Shown piece after piece: positions 8,689 through 17,547 of a stretch of 64,000 bases of DNA. A model generated the notes under the pieces. That model was not told where the DNA came from. It did not search any database and worked only from the letters and a program-made list of their open reading frames with translations. The stretch is taken from the NCBI RefSeq assembly GCF_026239655.1, contig NZ_JAPIVO010000006.1, positions 186,001 through 250,000 of the forward strand, written 5' to 3'. The DNA is from Pedobacter sp. MR2016-24 (GTDB lineage Bacteria; Bacteroidota; Bacteroidia; Sphingobacteriales; Sphingobacteriaceae). How positions within the stretch are numbered: position 1 is the stretch's first letter; each line of letters begins with the position of its first letter. A program made the position numbers and the translations under genes.

Positions 8689-9969
8689 TTATTTTTTTTG
8701 TATGGTCAGGCTGCCCAGGTAATCTGTATTGGATGCCTGTGATTCATCCGGGGTGTAAAAGAAGATCCATGCATGAATAATATCTCCCGGTTTTATTCCC
8801 CGTAAATACAATTCAGTGGAAAGCTCTTTCCGTGTAACCATATAAGATTCAGCGGAAGCATGCTTCCTGGATTGATTGTACACCATGATGCAGGCGATGT
8901 CATCCCCAATCAGTTTCATGTTTGCCGTTTCCGGCACGGCCCATTTTACCTGCAGCTTATTGTCTTCATCCAGCATCATTTTGGTGGACCATGCGCTTTC
9001 CCTTTTTCCCCTGCTGAATTTTAGCTTAGGGAAGTCAATATGATATAACGGGGCTTCCCCTTTCATCGCATGGAGCAGATTATAGCTCATGGCCTTGTTC
9101 ATCTGCGTCAATGTGCCACCCTCCGGGTAACCGATATTGATCTGGTTCTTGAATACCCTGAGCATCGGTGAAAGTTTCTTCACTTTATGCACCTGTTCAG
9201 GCTTCTTGTCGTCATATTCCGGCGGAACATGTACATATTGATAGGCCGGATCATAATAAATTTCGCCCGTTTCCTTATTGATGGCCTCACTGGCAAATTT
9301 AAAACCTTCTTCGAGTTCGCCCACGCCCTCATTAAGGAGTAATTGCCCTAAATATACACTTGGAGAGGCATCCAGGCGGTTATCCGCCACGAAGGCCATA
9401 TAGACTTCCACAGCAGTTTCCAGTTCAAATTCAGGTAAATTGATGCTTTCCGTTTCTGCGGACCTGCGGGCACCACTGGCCAGTGTCACTGCTTTTTTCA
9501 CCGAAGGGAAGTAGGCCAGGATCATCACCTGATCTCTTTCATTCGTTCCTAAGGCTTCCATGTCTGCCTTCCAGGTTACCTCAAGGCGGTTTCCTGTCAA
9601 TAGCGCCTGACCATTTTTCGGTGCAGGGATGTTTCCATCGGCCACGATCAGCTTGCTGAAATCGGTTTCTATGTTGGGATATTCCCCTTTAACGGCTTTT
9701 TGTTTATTGAGTTTGATAAAGTGGTTGCGCGGATCCTGCTTACCGATGCCGGAAACAGCCCTCAGGCCAAAGTTCAGGAACTCTTCCAGGATACCGGACA
9801 AGGAAGAAACGAGTCCCATTCTGGTTTCATTCGCAAATTGTTTGGGCGTTCTGGGGCCATGGTATTTACCAATGGTGCGGCTGACATTGATATCGCCGAG
9901 CATATAACCTACTGTAGGGCCTAATCTGCCGATAAAGGGACCAAGGACGCCATAAGGATGTTTTGCCAT
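8689..9969 (-). CDS. DUF6266-type protein with doubled C-terminal domain
   Basis: The 426-residue product opens with YGVLGPFIGRLGPTVGYMLG and then RTPKQFANETRMGLVSSL, the features I associate with the Bacteroidota DUF6266 family. Family members are usually about half this length. Here two related halves can be seen. The first runs from about residue 105 (FSKLIVADGNIPAP to SVYLGQLLLNEG) and the second from about residue 308 (FPKLKFSRGKRES to DYLGSLTIQKK), both ending in a YLG-x-L strand. Many aromatic strands suggest beta-sandwich domains. There is no signal peptide. The family's function is unknown to me. It stands alone between the holin-like pair and the start of the rightward cluster. Confidence 0.65.
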   Translation of the reverse strand: MAKHPYGVLGPFIGRLGPTVGYMLGDINVSRTIGKYHGPRTPKQFANETRMGLVSSLSGILEEFLNFGLRAVSGIGKQDPRNHFIKLNKQKAVKGEYPNIETDFSKLIVADGNIPAPKNGQALLTGNRLEVTWKADMEALGTNERDQVMILAYFPSVKKAVTLASGARRSAETESINLPEFELETAVEVYMAFVADNRLDASPSVYLGQLLLNEGVGELEEGFKFASEAINKETGEIYYDPAYQYVHVPPEYDDKKPEQVHKVKKLSPMLRVFKNQINIGYPEGGTLTQMNKAMSYNLLHAMKGEAPLYHIDFPKLKFSRGKRESAWSTKMMLDEDNKLQVKWAVPETANMKLIGDDIACIMVYNQSRKHASAESYMVTRKELSTELYLRGIKPGDIIHAWIFFYTPDESQASNTDYLGSLTIQKK

Positions 9970-10125
9970 GATGCTGTTTGGTTAGTTACAGGATTCTGGG
10001 TTGGTTATGAGCAAGATAGGAAGAGATACTGAAAGAAACAAGAGAGTGAGTAGAGGAAAGCAGTAAACAACAAAATTGTTACAATGTGTTGATATATAGC
10101 TGATTAAACATTGAAAAAGGTTTAA

Positions 10126-10163
10126 CGCCTACAACCGCCTATCAACCCCCTATCAAACCTCTT
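10126..10163. repeat. Short degenerate tandem repeat, unit about CGCCTATCAAC
   Basis: Four consecutive units of 10 to 11 bases, reading roughly CGCCTACAAC, CGCCTATCAAC, CCCCTATCAAA and CCTCTTATAG, lie just upstream of the -33 box of the candidate promoter. The position would suit an activator or repressor binding array. Confidence 0.45.
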
Positions 10164-10180
10164 ATAGTCGCCCTAAAAAT

Positions 10181-10211
10181 ATTGTCTGTCTATTGTTTTT
10201 TAATACTTTTG
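10181..10211 (+). promoter_or_regulatory. Bacteroidota-type promoter for the rmlD-led cluster
   Basis: ATTG at 10181-10184 is followed after 19 bases by TACTTTTG at 10204-10211, an exact match to the -7 consensus TAnnTTTG with normal spacing to a -33 TTG. It points rightward into the rmlD gene at 10353. Confidence 0.6.
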
Positions 10212-10352
10212 CTATAGGTCCTTATAGTACTTAACCCTATTTCAACCCGGTACCTGCTACGAGGCGTCTCATTCCATACCAACAGAATACGTCGGTTTAC
10301 AGCTATCCACAGATAAATTCAATATCTTTACCGCCAAACTTTCTAACCTATA

Positions 10353-11210
10353 ATGAAACAAAATGTAATCGTCACTGGAGGTTCTGGTCAATTGGGACAG
10401 TGCCTGAATGATTTAGTATCGAAACAGGATCAAAATTTTAACTATATATTTTTGGGCAGAGCTGATCTTGATTTTACCAATCAGGAACAAACTAAAGCAG
10501 TATTTCAAGAATATCTGCCACTATATTGTATCAGTTGTGCAGCATATACGGCAGTAGATAATGCAGAGGAAGCGCAGGATCAGGCCTTCGAAATCAATAC
10601 TTTTGCAGTTAAAAGATTGGCGGCTATCTGTGTGGAATATAAAACTACACTTATCCATATTTCTACTGATTTCGTTTTCAATGGTGATTCGAGCATTCCC
10701 TTAACAGAAGAGCTGGTCACTAATCCCGTAAACGTGTATGGTTTATCAAAATTAAAAGGAGAGCAGGAGATTCAGAAAGTGACGGAACAGTATTTCATTA
10801 TCAGAACCAGCTGGTTGTATTCAGAGAAAGCAAACAACTTTGTAAAAACGATGCTGAAGCTCGCACAAACCAGGGATCAGCTGACTGTGATTTACGATCA
10901 GGTAGGTACGCCAACCTATGCGATGGATCTGGCGAACGTCATTCTGAAAATAATTAGTAATAACCTGACTGCTTACGGTTTGTACCATTACAGCAATGAA
11001 GGTATAGCATCCTGGTATGATTTTGCCAAAGCAGTCTTTGAGTTTGCTGAAGTAGATATAAACGTTTTACCAGTAGCATCTTCTGCATTTATTACCAAAG
11101 CGAGACGTCCGCATTATTCTGTATTGGACAAGACGAAAATTAAAAAGGCATTGGAAATTGAAATACCTTACTGGAGAGACAGTTTAAATACCTGCGTGCA
11201 AAACCTTTAA
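10353..11210 (+). CDS. rmlD: dTDP-4-dehydrorhamnose reductase family protein (RmlD-like)
   Basis: The 285-residue short-chain dehydrogenase has the Rossmann glycine motif TGGSGQLGQ (about residues 8-16), the strand HISTDFVFNGD near 105-115 and the catalytic YxxxK in VYGLSKLKGE near 127-137. RmlD reduces dTDP-4-keto-rhamnose to dTDP-L-rhamnose in the cytoplasm. The partners rmlA, rmlB and rmlC are absent from this window, while gmd follows 85 bases downstream. Either the Rml genes lie elsewhere, or this reductase works on the GDP-4-keto-6-deoxymannose made by Gmd. The sequence family favours RmlD, and the substrate is open. Confidence 0.8.
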   Translation: MKQNVIVTGGSGQLGQCLNDLVSKQDQNFNYIFLGRADLDFTNQEQTKAVFQEYLPLYCISCAAYTAVDNAEEAQDQAFEINTFAVKRLAAICVEYKTTLIHISTDFVFNGDSSIPLTEELVTNPVNVYGLSKLKGEQEIQKVTEQYFIIRTSWLYSEKANNFVKTMLKLAQTRDQLTVIYDQVGTPTYAMDLANVILKIISNNLTAYGLYHYSNEGIASWYDFAKAVFEFAEVDINVLPVASSAFITKARRPHYSVLDKTKIKKALEIEIPYWRDSLNTCVQNL

Positions 11211-11234
11211 TTTCAGGGTTTCCGTATTGTCAAA

Positions 11235-11268
11235 TTTCTGAGTAATCAAATAATTTACCCTATATTTG
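11235..11268 (+). promoter_or_regulatory. Candidate promoter for gmd copy 1
   Basis: TATATTTG at 11261-11268 matches the -7 consensus TAnnTTTG exactly. TTTCTG at 11235-11240, 20 bases before it, is a partial -33 box. The leader to the gmd start at 11296 would be about 20 bases, so this could be an internal promoter inside the cluster. Confidence 0.4.
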
Positions 11269-11295
11269 TAATTGTAATCTAATAAAATTAACCTA

Positions 11296-12432
11296 ATGAA
11301 AGTTGCCTTAATAACAGGTGTAACAGGACAAGACGGGGCATATCTGGCAGAATTTCTTTTGAAAAAGGGTTATTTTGTTCATGGTCTCAAAAGAAGATCC
11401 TCTTTATTTAATACAGAACGTATTGATCATCTTTACCAGGACCAACATGAAAATGGAGTTAATTTTAAATTGCATTTCGGCGATCTTACCGATTCTACTA
11501 ATCTGATCCGCATTATACAGGAAACTCAGCCAGATGAGATTTATAATCTTGCTGCAATGAGTCATGTACATGTGAGCTTTGAAATGCCTGAATATACAGC
11601 CAATGCCGATGGTATTGGAACACTAAGGTTATTAGAAGCTATTCGGATTTTGGGTTTAGAGAAAAAAACCAGAATCTATCAGGCATCTACTTCAGAATTG
11701 TATGGTTTAGTACAGGCTGTACCTCAAAGTGAGTCGACCCCCTTTTATCCCAGATCACCTTATGCCGTTGCAAAGATTTATGGTTACTGGATAACAGTTA
11801 ATTACAGAGAAGCATACGGTATGTTCGCATCAAATGGAATTTTGTTTAACCATGAAAGTCCATTAAGAGGAGAAACCTTTGTAACCCGTAAAATCACCAG
11901 AGCAGCTTGTAAAATTGCTTTGGGTTTACAGAACTGTTTATACCTGGGTAATCTGTCTGCACAAAGGGATTGGGGACACGCTAAAGACTATGTTGAAGCT
12001 ATGTGGTTAATCCTGCAGCAAGAAAAAGCAGAAGACTTCGTGATTGCGACAGGGGTGACTACCACTGTTCGTGATTTTGTAAGAATGAGCTTTTTTGAAT
12101 TAGGTATAGAAATTGAATTCTCTGGCAAAGATGAGCATGAAAAAGGCGTTATAATTGATGTTGATCAGGAGAAGATTGATGAATTTGGATTAAATGATTT
12201 GAACCTTAAACTTGGCACAACAGTTGTTAGGGTTGATCCAAAATACTTCAGGCCTACGGAAGTCGATTTATTACTGGGTGATCCAACTAAATCAAAGACT
12301 CAGCTGGGATGGGAACCGAAGTACGATCTGCCTCTGCTAGTGAAAGATATGATTCAATCCGACCTTCAATTAATGAAAAAACAGGAACACCTTAAAAGTG
12401 GTGGTTTCAGAACACTTAATTCTTTCGAATAA
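11296..12432 (+). CDS. gmd: GDP-mannose 4,6-dehydratase, copy 1
   Basis: The 378-residue protein converts GDP-D-mannose to GDP-4-keto-6-deoxymannose, the branch point to GDP-fucose and GDP-rhamnose. It has the NADP motif GVTGQDGAYL, the catalytic serine/threonine-glutamate region YQASTSELYG, the YxxxK in YPRSPYAVAKIYGYW and the hallmark NHESPLRGETFVTRK. A second copy at 39481-40617 has the same length and is roughly 88 percent identical by eye. Differences are concentrated in the substrate-side region of residues about 265-310. This copy has visibly more A/T at silent positions, like its downstream neighbours. It may share the rmlD transcript or use its own promoter. Confidence 0.95.
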   Translation: MKVALITGVTGQDGAYLAEFLLKKGYFVHGLKRRSSLFNTERIDHLYQDQHENGVNFKLHFGDLTDSTNLIRIIQETQPDEIYNLAAMSHVHVSFEMPEYTANADGIGTLRLLEAIRILGLEKKTRIYQASTSELYGLVQAVPQSESTPFYPRSPYAVAKIYGYWITVNYREAYGMFASNGILFNHESPLRGETFVTRKITRAACKIALGLQNCLYLGNLSAQRDWGHAKDYVEAMWLILQQEKAEDFVIATGVTTTVRDFVRMSFFELGIEIEFSGKDEHEKGVIIDVDQEKIDEFGLNDLNLKLGTTVVRVDPKYFRPTEVDLLLGDPTKSKTQLGWEPKYDLPLLVKDMIQSDLQLMKKQEHLKSGGFRTLNSFE

Positions 12433-12456
12433 TACTATTTAATACAATACCCCAAT

Positions 12457-14976
12457 ATGAATTTCAAAAAGGTCATTACCGGTTTATTATTTTTGATTAT
12501 AGTTGCTTCTTCAGATGTTATTCTTGCTCAAACTAATTATTCGGATGTGAAGGTAGATGAGCTGTCTGATACGCAGGTTCGTCAGTTGATGCAGCGCGCG
12601 GAATCAGTTGGCTATAACGATGCTCAATTAGAACAAATGGCGGCTGCACAGGGGATGCAGCAAGGTGAAATTACTAAGTTGAGAGCCCGGGTTGCCCAGT
12701 TAAGAAAACAAGGGGGAACTGAGGAACCAAAAACAATTGAACAAGCCGGTGATAATCAAGAAGGCAGTGGTAGAGCTTATGATGGTAGTCCGTTAAAAAG
12801 TCCAAATCTTGCCGATAGAAGCGATGCACAGTTAAAAGACGCCTTTGGAAACCTCATCCCTAAAATATTTGGTTCAGAATTGTTCAAAAATGACAATATC
12901 ACTTTCGAGCCAAATTTGAGAATGGCTACCCCAAAAAGTTATATTATAGGTCCGGATGATCAGTTGCTCATTGATTTGACTGGTGATAATGAAGCTAATT
13001 ATAAACTTCAGGTAAGTCCTGATGGAACTATTCGTTTGCAATATGTTGGAATCATTTCAGTTGGTGGCTTATCTATTGAACAGGCAACTTCGAAAATTCG
13101 CTCAGCAATGGGAGGAACTTATCCAAGTTTGAAAAGTGGGCGTACCAACGTTGCTGTTAATCTTGGCAATATCAGGAGTATTAAAATTACTTTGCTGGGA
13201 GAAGTCGTAAAACCAGGATCTTATACTTTATCATCATTGTCTACAGTATTCAATGCTTTGAGTGCTTCAGGTGGACCAAATGATAATGGATCGTTTAGGA
13301 AAATCCAGGTGATCAGAAATAATAAAATAGTTGCCACAATTGACGTATACAATTTTCTTCTGAAAGGTATTCAAACAGGGAATGTTCGTTTGCAGGATCA
13401 GGATGTAATTAATATTCCCGTTTATCAGACAAGAGTAGAGATGTCTGGTGAGGTGAAAAGGCCTGCATTGTTCGAAGTCCTCAATACTGAATCTTTAGAA
13501 GATGTTATCAACTTTGCAGGAGGATATTCTAATAAAGCTTACACGGCAAAAATCAAGGTGTTGCAGAATACGAACAAAGAGAGAAGGATTACTGATGTCA
13601 ATGCTGATGACTTTAGTAAATATAGCCCATTAAATGGAGATAAATATGTTGTAGAAGCTATCCTTGATCGCTTTGCAAATAGAGTGGAGATCAATGGCGC
13701 TGTATTCAGACCAGGACAATTTGAGTTGGAAACAGGGATGACATTGAAAGCTTTAATTGAGAAAGCTGAAGGATTGAAAGAGGATGCCTTTTTAAATAGA
13801 GGTTATATTTCCAGACTGAATTCAGATAATAGTCTCTCTTTGACCTCTTTTGACGTGGCCAAGATCATGAAAGGGACTGAACAGGATATTCCGTTAAGAA
13901 GGGAAGACAAAGTGACCATATCATCCATTTTTGATTTGCGTGATGAGTATAAAGTGGACATTAAAGGTGAAGTGAGATTGCCTGGTACTTTTGAATATGC
14001 GGAAGGAATGACTTTACAATCATTGATCCAAATGGCTGGTGGTTTTAAAGAAGGCGCTACACCAAATAGGATAGAAATTGCAAGAAGAATAAAAGATAGT
14101 GATGCCAATTCAAAGACTGCTAAGACCGCTGATATTTTAAATGTTAATATTTCTAGAGATCTAACTTTGCAAGACTCTGCTTTTGTATTACAACCTTTTG
14201 ATATTGTTTCAATACGAAGTGCTGAAGGATATCAGGTTCAGCAGCAGGTTAAAGTGGAGGGAGAAGTTCTCTATCCGGGTATATATACGGTAACTAGGAA
14301 AGATGAACGTATCTCAGATATTATTATTCGTGCTGGCGGTTTGACATCATTATCTTTTGCCGAAGGTGCATCATTGAAAAGGCCAGGTGCTAAAGTAGAA
14401 GCTAATAAGTCAGGGACGGATAAAAATAAGAATGCAATAGATCAGTCTGAAGAAGATAAACAAAAGCTTGCTAATTTGAAGAGAATTCAGTTAGGAGTTG
14501 GGCTGAAAGATACAGCACAGTTAATACAAGAGGTAGAAAGTTTAGAAAGTGATTTAGTTGGTATAGATATGGTTAGAATATTAAAAAAACCTGGATCAAA
14601 ATCTGACTTGTTTTTAGAAGATGGGGATGTTATAAGAGTTCCTAAGCAATTACAAACTGTGAAAGTTACAGGGGAAGTCCTAAAACCGATAAACGTTGTA
14701 TATAGCAGTAACAAGACAATGAAACAATATATTAATGGAGCTGGTGGGTTTACTTATAATGCAAATAGAAAAGGTGCTTATATACAATATGCGAATGGTT
14801 CTGTTGATGCGGGAAGCAGGTTTCTATTCTTTAATAATTACCCCAAGGTCAAGCCAGGGGCAGAAATATTTGTTCCTCAAAGGGCACCGAAGGAGAAACT
14901 TGGATTACAAGCTATAGTTGGGCTAGGCTCGGCCATTGCTTCGATGGCAGCCATTATAGTGACCCTCCTTAGATAG
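12457..14976 (+). CDS. Large polysaccharide export protein with six SLBB domains
   Basis: The 839-residue protein has a cleavable signal peptide (about residues 1-24, ending ILAQ), a charged coiled-coil-like region, then a Poly_export domain (SYIIGPDDQLLIDLTGDN near 165). Six SLBB-type repeats start near residues 242, 325, 407, 498, 595 and 733, each with the pattern G-E-V-x-x-P-G. It ends in a hydrophobic helix (GLGSAIASMAAIIVTLL). This is much longer than Wza-type lipoproteins, which have two such repeats, and there is no lipobox. It should form the outer-membrane or periplasmic conduit for the polymer, partnered by the Wzz protein encoded directly downstream. Confidence 0.88.
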   Translation: MNFKKVITGLLFLIIVASSDVILAQTNYSDVKVDELSDTQVRQLMQRAESVGYNDAQLEQMAAAQGMQQGEITKLRARVAQLRKQGGTEEPKTIEQAGDNQEGSGRAYDGSPLKSPNLADRSDAQLKDAFGNLIPKIFGSELFKNDNITFEPNLRMATPKSYIIGPDDQLLIDLTGDNEANYKLQVSPDGTIRLQYVGIISVGGLSIEQATSKIRSAMGGTYPSLKSGRTNVAVNLGNIRSIKITLLGEVVKPGSYTLSSLSTVFNALSASGGPNDNGSFRKIQVIRNNKIVATIDVYNFLLKGIQTGNVRLQDQDVINIPVYQTRVEMSGEVKRPALFEVLNTESLEDVINFAGGYSNKAYTAKIKVLQNTNKERRITDVNADDFSKYSPLNGDKYVVEAILDRFANRVEINGAVFRPGQFELETGMTLKALIEKAEGLKEDAFLNRGYISRLNSDNSLSLTSFDVAKIMKGTEQDIPLRREDKVTISSIFDLRDEYKVDIKGEVRLPGTFEYAEGMTLQSLIQMAGGFKEGATPNRIEIARRIKDSDANSKTAKTADILNVNISRDLTLQDSAFVLQPFDIVSIRSAEGYQVQQQVKVEGEVLYPGIYTVTRKDERISDIIIRAGGLTSLSFAEGASLKRPGAKVEANKSGTDKNKNAIDQSEEDKQKLANLKRIQLGVGLKDTAQLIQEVESLESDLVGIDMVRILKKPGSKSDLFLEDGDVIRVPKQLQTVKVTGEVLKPINVVYSSNKTMKQYINGAGGFTYNANRKGAYIQYANGSVDAGSRFLFFNNYPKVKPGAEIFVPQRAPKEKLGLQAIVGLGSAIASMAAIIVTLLR

Positions 14977-15009
14977 CGTGAAATTTTTTGATAGTATTCC
15001 TGTTGATAT

Positions 15010-16110
15010 ATGGAAATAGATATAATGAAAAAAAATACTGAGACATCATCCGATTTTTCTATAGGAGAGGTTCTACATGGATTAAACGGCTACTTTAAAT
15101 ATCTGAAAGCAAATATAATATATATATTATTCTTCGCTGTAGTAGGCGCAATTTTAGGTTTTGTATATGCCAATAATAAAAGACCTATCTATACGGCAGT
15201 AACAACTTTTGTTTTAGAAGATAGTGATAGAGGAGTAGGCCAGTATGCAGGGATAGCTTCAATGGTTGGCATTGATTTAGGATCCAGTGGGGGGGGGATA
15301 TTTCAAGGAGATAACATCTTAGAACTATATAAATCAAAAAAAATGATTCAAAAGGCACTTTTAACTAAGGTGCAGGTTACCGGTAGTAAAGAACTGTTAA
15401 TAGATAGATATATTAATTTAAACAATCTTCGCGAAAAATGGTCTGCGACTGATTTGGCGCAAATCTCATTTGAAGATAGATCTATGTCAAAACCAATTAA
15501 TGCAAAATTGTTGCGTATTCAAGATAGTCTTATTAATGTTTTTGTAAATGACATCAATACGAATTATTTATCTGTAGGCAAACCAGATAAAAAGTTAAAT
15601 TTAATTAAAGCGGAAGTGAAGTCTTCTGATGAGATTTTTTCAAAAAATTTCAATGATCAGATAGTTAAAAATGTGAATGATTTTTATATAATGACCAAGG
15701 TGAAAAAGTCGACTCAAAATATTGAAATTTTGCAACAAAAAACGGATTCGGTGAGAAATGTAATGAATGGATCTATTTCTCTGTCTGCACGAATTACTGA
15801 TGCTACACCAAATCTTAATGCTTCTAAGCTATCTTTAAGAGCTATCCCATTCCAAAGGTCACAATTTAGTGGGGAGACAAATAGAGCTATCTTAACTGAG
15901 TTAGTTAAAAATCTCGAATTATCTAAAATCTCTTTAAGGAGAGAAACACCGCTTATTCAAGTTGTTGACGAACCAGTTTTTCCATTAGAGATTATAAAGT
16001 TTGGAAAAATAAAATTTTCACTTCTTGGTTTCATTATCTCAGCGTCAATTATATGCTTGTACTTATTCATTAAAAGATTGGTGTTGATATCTTTAGCTGA
16101 TGATTTATAA
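15010..16110 (+). CDS. Wzz-type chain-length determinant without kinase domain
   Basis: The 366-residue protein has an N-terminal membrane segment (IIYILFFAVVGAILGFVYA, about residues 35-53), a periplasmic coiled-coil region and a second membrane segment near the C-terminus (FSLLGFIISASIICLYLF). It stops there, so the cytoplasmic tyrosine-kinase half found in the two Wzc proteins of this window is missing. Such proteins set polymer length as oligomers in the inner membrane. Translation may start at the ATG at 15010 or at 15025 (MKKNTE). It follows the SLBB protein by 33 bases, suggesting an exporter pair. Confidence 0.82.
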   Translation: MEIDIMKKNTETSSDFSIGEVLHGLNGYFKYLKANIIYILFFAVVGAILGFVYANNKRPIYTAVTTFVLEDSDRGVGQYAGIASMVGIDLGSSGGGIFQGDNILELYKSKKMIQKALLTKVQVTGSKELLIDRYINLNNLREKWSATDLAQISFEDRSMSKPINAKLLRIQDSLINVFVNDINTNYLSVGKPDKKLNLIKAEVKSSDEIFSKNFNDQIVKNVNDFYIMTKVKKSTQNIEILQQKTDSVRNVMNGSISLSARITDATPNLNASKLSLRAIPFQRSQFSGETNRAILTELVKNLELSKISLRRETPLIQVVDEPVFPLEIIKFGKIKFSLLGFIISASIICLYLFIKRLVLISLADDL

Positions 16111-16143
16111 TGTATAACAAAACTTCAGTGCAATAATCAAGTT

Positions 16144-17547
16144 ATGCAGATAAAAAAAATTGACGTCATATGGAATTATTTTGCAACATTTCTCAAGATC
16201 GCGGCTTCAGCTATTTTATTACCAATAATACTACGTGTCTTGCCTTCTCAAGACGTTGGAATCTGGGCTATATTTTCAACAATATCAGCATTAATTTTTT
16301 TGATTGATTTTGGTTTTAATTCTTCTTTTTCTAGAAATGTAACTTACGTACTTAGTGGAGTTCAGTCTTTACAGAAAGAGGGCTTCCCAAGTGACCATAA
16401 AGGTTTGGCTATAAATTATAATCTTCTTAAAGGCTTATTAAAAGCCATGAGATGGTTCTATTCTCGAGTATCTTTTATCTTACTACTTTTGTTGTTAACT
16501 GTAGGTACTTATTATATAAACATTATCCTTAAAAACTACGAGGGTGATAAATCTCAAATCTTTATAGCCTGGATACTTTTTTGCCTTATCAATACATATA
16601 ATCTCTATACCTTGTATTATGATGCGCTTTTAGAAGGGATGGGATTAATTAAAGCGTCAAAGCAAATTACAATACTTGGTAATTTAATCTACCTTCTTGT
16701 TGGATCATTGTTGGTTTGGAAGGGATTTGGGTTAATTGCATTGGTCTTAGCTCAATTGTTATCAGTAATTGTTATCAGAGTTTTAGCCTATAGGATGTTT
16801 TTTACAAAACAAATGATTGAAAAATTAGCTAATATAGTCGAATACCCTAGAAAAGCCGTCATTAACGCTATTTCCCCAAATGCCTTCAAATATGGTATAA
16901 CTTCTTTAGGCGGCTTTATGATTCAAAAATCGTCAGTTTTTATTGGATCAATGTTTATTGCATTAAGTGCAATAGCTTCCTTTGGTATAACAAAACAATT
17001 ATTTGATATTATAATAGCAGTAGCTAATATAACGTTGGTTACATATTTACCTCAAATTACTAATTTAAGAATTGAGGGGGATAATAAAAGAATAAAGGAA
17101 ATATTTCTGAAAGGAATTTTAATTTCAAATATTGTATATTTAATTGCTGGTTTGAGTCTTATTCTATTAGGTCCTATTATTCTGAGTTTTATAGGAAGTA
17201 ACACGGAACTCGTATCATTAAAGGTAATGATGGCGATGTTTATTTCTTCATTTATAGGTCTGAACGCTGGCATATCTGGAGCAGTAATTTCAACAAGAAA
17301 CGAAATCCCATTTATGAAGCCATCAATTTATTCTGGAATTGCTACAGTAATTTTATTAATAGCTATTTTTAAATTTACGAACTTGGGGTTATTTGGAATG
17401 GCATTAGCACCCGGAGTCATTGATTTGTGTTATCAAGGATGGAAGTGGCCATTAATGGTTTTTAGAGACCTAAAGATAACTTTAGAAGATGTTAAAATAA
17501 TTTGCGGACACGTTTTTTCTAAAAATACTAAGAAAATAAGAAAATGA
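16144..17547 (+). CDS. Wzx-type flippase of the AT-rich cassette
   Basis: This 467-residue integral membrane protein has about 12 hydrophobic segments. The N-terminal stretch (FATFLKIAASAILLPIILRV, then LIDFGFNSSFSRN) is typical of Wzx/MOP flippases that move lipid-linked O-units across the inner membrane. It overlaps the following GT2 start by four bases (ATGA), so the two are translationally coupled. Its AT-rich codon use matches the genes around it and differs from the flippase at 48701-49999. Confidence 0.85.
   Translation: MQIKKIDVIWNYFATFLKIAASAILLPIILRVLPSQDVGIWAIFSTISALIFLIDFGFNSSFSRNVTYVLSGVQSLQKEGFPSDHKGLAINYNLLKGLLKAMRWFYSRVSFILLLLLLTVGTYYINIILKNYEGDKSQIFIAWILFCLINTYNLYTLYYDALLEGMGLIKASKQITILGNLIYLLVGSLLVWKGFGLIALVLAQLLSVIVIRVLAYRMFFTKQMIEKLANIVEYPRKAVINAISPNAFKYGITSLGGFMIQKSSVFIGSMFIALSAIASFGITKQLFDIIIAVANITLVTYLPQITNLRIEGDNKRIKEIFLKGILISNIVYLIAGLSLILLGPIILSFIGSNTELVSLKVMMAMFISSFIGLNAGISGAVISTRNEIPFMKPSIYSGIATVILLIAIFKFTNLGLFGMALAPGVIDLCYQGWKWPLMVFRDLKITLEDVKIICGHVFSKNTKKIRK

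Larger units (their letters stand above)
9970..10352. promoter_or_regulatory. Divergent intergenic region before rmlD
   Basis: This gap of 383 bases lies between the leftward DUF6266-type gene and the rightward cluster. It contains a short tandem repeat (10126-10163) and a good Bacteroidota promoter (10181-10211). After the promoter comes a leader of roughly 135 bases with no open frame that I can support. Confidence 0.6.
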
